NCBI GenBank assembly: GCA_020847355.1
Contig: JADLCG010000143.1
Coordinates: 1 to 6,397, forward strand
Reading direction: 5' to 3'
From: Anaerolineales bacterium
Lineage (GTDB): Bacteria; Chloroflexota; Anaerolineae; Anaerolineales; Villigracilaceae
DNA: 6,397 nucleotides
Shown: positions 5,289 to 6,397 of the stretch, one piece after another
Position numbering within the stretch: the first letter of the stretch is position 1
Layout: each line of letters opens with the position of its first letter
Made by a program: the position numbers and the translations under genes
Notes under the pieces: model-generated
What the model was told of the DNA's origin: nothing
Databases searched by the model: none
Seen by the model: the letters and a program-made list of their open reading frames with translations, nothing else

Positions 5289-6184
5289 AGAGACCCGCTT
5301 CTCGTAACTTGACGCTTTACCTTGCGCTCGCGCTCCTCGCCGGACTGGGGGCTGGTCTGGCTTACTCATGGTTAATCTCCCCCGTCACATACACAGACGC
5401 AAACCCCGCCCTGCTTCGCGCAGATTTCAAAGATCAATACCGCACCGTCATCGCCGCCGCCTACGCCGCAACGCGCGATCTACCCAGCGCGCGCGCGCGG
5501 CTTCAACTGCTTGGGGACGCCGATCCGATCGGCGAATTGAGCGCCCAAGCCCAAAGAATGCTCGCGGCGGGCGAACCTTTTGAAAACGTCCAACCGCTGG
5601 CGCAACTCGCCGCCGATTTACAACAAGGCTTTGCGTCCATACAAACCGCCAAGCCGCCCCTAACCGAAATCATTCAGACGCCCAGCGCCGAAGTTCCCGT
5701 CATTGAAACCTTGCCATTAACTGAAACGCCTCTCGCTGAAGAAACGCCCGTCGAGTCAACGCTCGCGTTTGAACAGACTCCGTTAATTCCGCAAAACCCA
5801 TTGATCACTTCCACGCCCAGACCCACCGTCACCGCAAAACCCGTCATCGGTCAGCCTTTTACTTTAGTAGGTCAAGATACCGTGTGCGATACTTCGCTTA
5901 AGCAAGGCTTGCTCCAAGTGATCCTAATGGACAATCGGCGCAAGCAAGTTTCTGGCATGGAAATTACGCTGACTTGGAATCAAGGGGAAGATCATTTCTT
6001 CACCGGTTTCAAGCCCGAACTCGGCAACGGCTACGCAGACTTTATTATGCAAGCCGAGACAATTTACAGCGTCCGCATTGTCGAAGGCGGTTCTTTTGTC
6101 CCGAACATTACCGCGCCCACCTGCACAGCGCCAGACGGCTCCAGTTATCTAGGCGGGTTATTGCTCACCTTTCAACAATCTTAA
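5285..6184 (+). CDS. membrane-anchored protein with Pro/Thr-rich linker and extra C-terminal domain
   Basis: The protein has 299 residues and no family I can name. The N-terminal part (1-115) repeats the fold of the upstream gene: basic start (MKRPASR), one membrane segment (about 10-30), SWLISPV, then PALLRADF (41-48), AAAY (57-60) and ARLQLLG (71-77). Residues about 120-190 form a low-complexity linker rich in Pro, Thr and Glu with repeated ETP/LTET-like units, of the kind found in extracytoplasmic stalks. Residues about 190-299 form a compact domain predicted to be mostly beta-strand (LLQVILMDNRRKQVSG, MEITLTW, YSVRIVEGG), with exactly two cysteines, C201 and C280, which could form a disulfide outside the cell. 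The start overlaps the upstream stop by ATGA, so translational coupling is expected. Membrane attachment with an outward-facing domain is inferred. Confidence 0.88.
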   Translation: MKRPASRNLTLYLALALLAGLGAGLAYSWLISPVTYTDANPALLRADFKDQYRTVIAAAYAATRDLPSARARLQLLGDADPIGELSAQAQRMLAAGEPFENVQPLAQLAADLQQGFASIQTAKPPLTEIIQTPSAEVPVIETLPLTETPLAEETPVESTLAFEQTPLIPQNPLITSTPRPTVTAKPVIGQPFTLVGQDTVCDTSLKQGLLQVILMDNRRKQVSGMEITLTWNQGEDHFFTGFKPELGNGYADFIMQAETIYSVRIVEGGSFVPNITAPTCTAPDGSSYLGGLLLTFQQS

Positions 6185-6227
6185 GTGGATGCGCCGAATT
6201 TCTACAACTTCTTACAAGCCGATTCGT

Positions 6228-6255
6228 TATATTGCATAACGATAAACTTAAGGAG
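6228..6255 (+). promoter_or_regulatory. -10-like element and Shine-Dalgarno of the last gene
   Basis: TATATT (6228-6233, five of six) has no good -35 upstream. AAGGAG (6250-6255) lies six bases before the ATG at 6262, a standard spacing. The ribosome binding site is well supported; the promoter is weak. Confidence 0.5.
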
Positions 6256-6261
6256 TAAACG

Positions 6262-6397
6262 ATGAATACGTCTCATGCGGGAGAAAAACCCGGCTTATAT
6301 ACAACCATCGCCGTTATGACTTTAGTCAGCGGCATTATCAATCTTTTTTGGGGGTTTGTCGCTTCCGCTTCGGCATTAGCCACAGTAATTGGCGCAA
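6262..6397 (+). CDS. N-terminus of a membrane protein (partial, hypothetical)
   Basis: Forty-five codons are visible before the window ends. A short polar N-terminus (MNTSHAGEKPG) is followed by a hydrophobic stretch from about residue 12 to 45 (TIAVMTLVSGIINLFWGFV and onward), clearly a membrane segment. AAGGAG six bases upstream fixes the start. It is separated by 77 bases from the preceding gene and may have its own promoter. The function cannot be told from this fragment. Confidence 0.8.
   Translation, partial: MNTSHAGEKPGLYTTIAVMTLVSGIINLFWGFVASASALATVIGA

Noticed and set aside
5488..5500. Alternating GC run (gcgcgcgcgc) as a repeat element
   Set aside because: It is a short run inside Ser-Ala-Arg-Ala-Arg codons of a real gene and needs no further explanation.
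1..6397. CRISPR array, insertion sequence, tRNA or phage genes
   Set aside because: No spaced direct repeats, transposase-like frames, terminal inverted repeats or tRNA cloverleaf were found on either strand.

Overview
The window looks like a chromosomal segment of a Chloroflexota bacterium, most likely Anaerolineae-like. This is inferred from a GAF-rich signalling protein, an Rcp1-like lone receiver beside a REC-PAS-HD-GYP protein, and paired membrane-anchored proteins with a Pro/Thr-rich linker. Base composition is mixed, with GC-rich codons and AT-rich intergenic DNA. No phylogenetic marker other than the SRP RNA is present, so the assignment is tentative.

Left arm (1-2734, all minus strand): a three-gene operon read right to left. 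It starts with a STAS anti-sigma-factor antagonist (2734-2399). An 87-bp gap holding a stem-loop follows, then an RsbW/SpoIIAB-type HATPase (2311-1904). Three bases later comes a large multi-GAF protein (1900 to beyond position 1) whose C-terminal output domain lies outside the window. Together they look like an Rsb-type partner-switching module: the kinase phosphorylates the STAS protein, and the GAF protein is the expected sensor, plausibly carrying the opposing PP2C/SpoIIE phosphatase. No sigma factor is visible.

Centre (2735-2890): a divergent AT-rich control region. It has a good minus-strand promoter for the STAS operon. On the plus side it has a -10-like element just downstream of a perfect 13-bp palindrome.

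Middle (2891-4753, plus strand): a stand-alone Rcp1/CheY-like response regulator and a REC-PAS-HD-GYP protein predicted to hydrolyse c-di-GMP, 15 bp apart and probably co-transcribed. No histidine kinase is present.

4754-4931: this stretch has no protein gene but carries the small bacterial SRP RNA (4.5S/ffs). It has its own near-consensus promoter, whose predicted start falls on the first base of the RNA's closing helix. The Ffh-binding loop is canonical but the apical tetraloop is GAAA, not the usual GGAA.

Right arm (4932-6397, plus strand): a TATAAT box seven bases before an ATG without Shine-Dalgarno sequence suggests a leaderless transcript for the first of two tandem paralogous membrane-anchored proteins, which overlap by ATGA. 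The second has gained a Pro/Thr-rich linker and a cysteine-containing C-terminal domain. The window ends in the N-terminus of a further membrane protein (from 6262) with a strong ribosome binding site.
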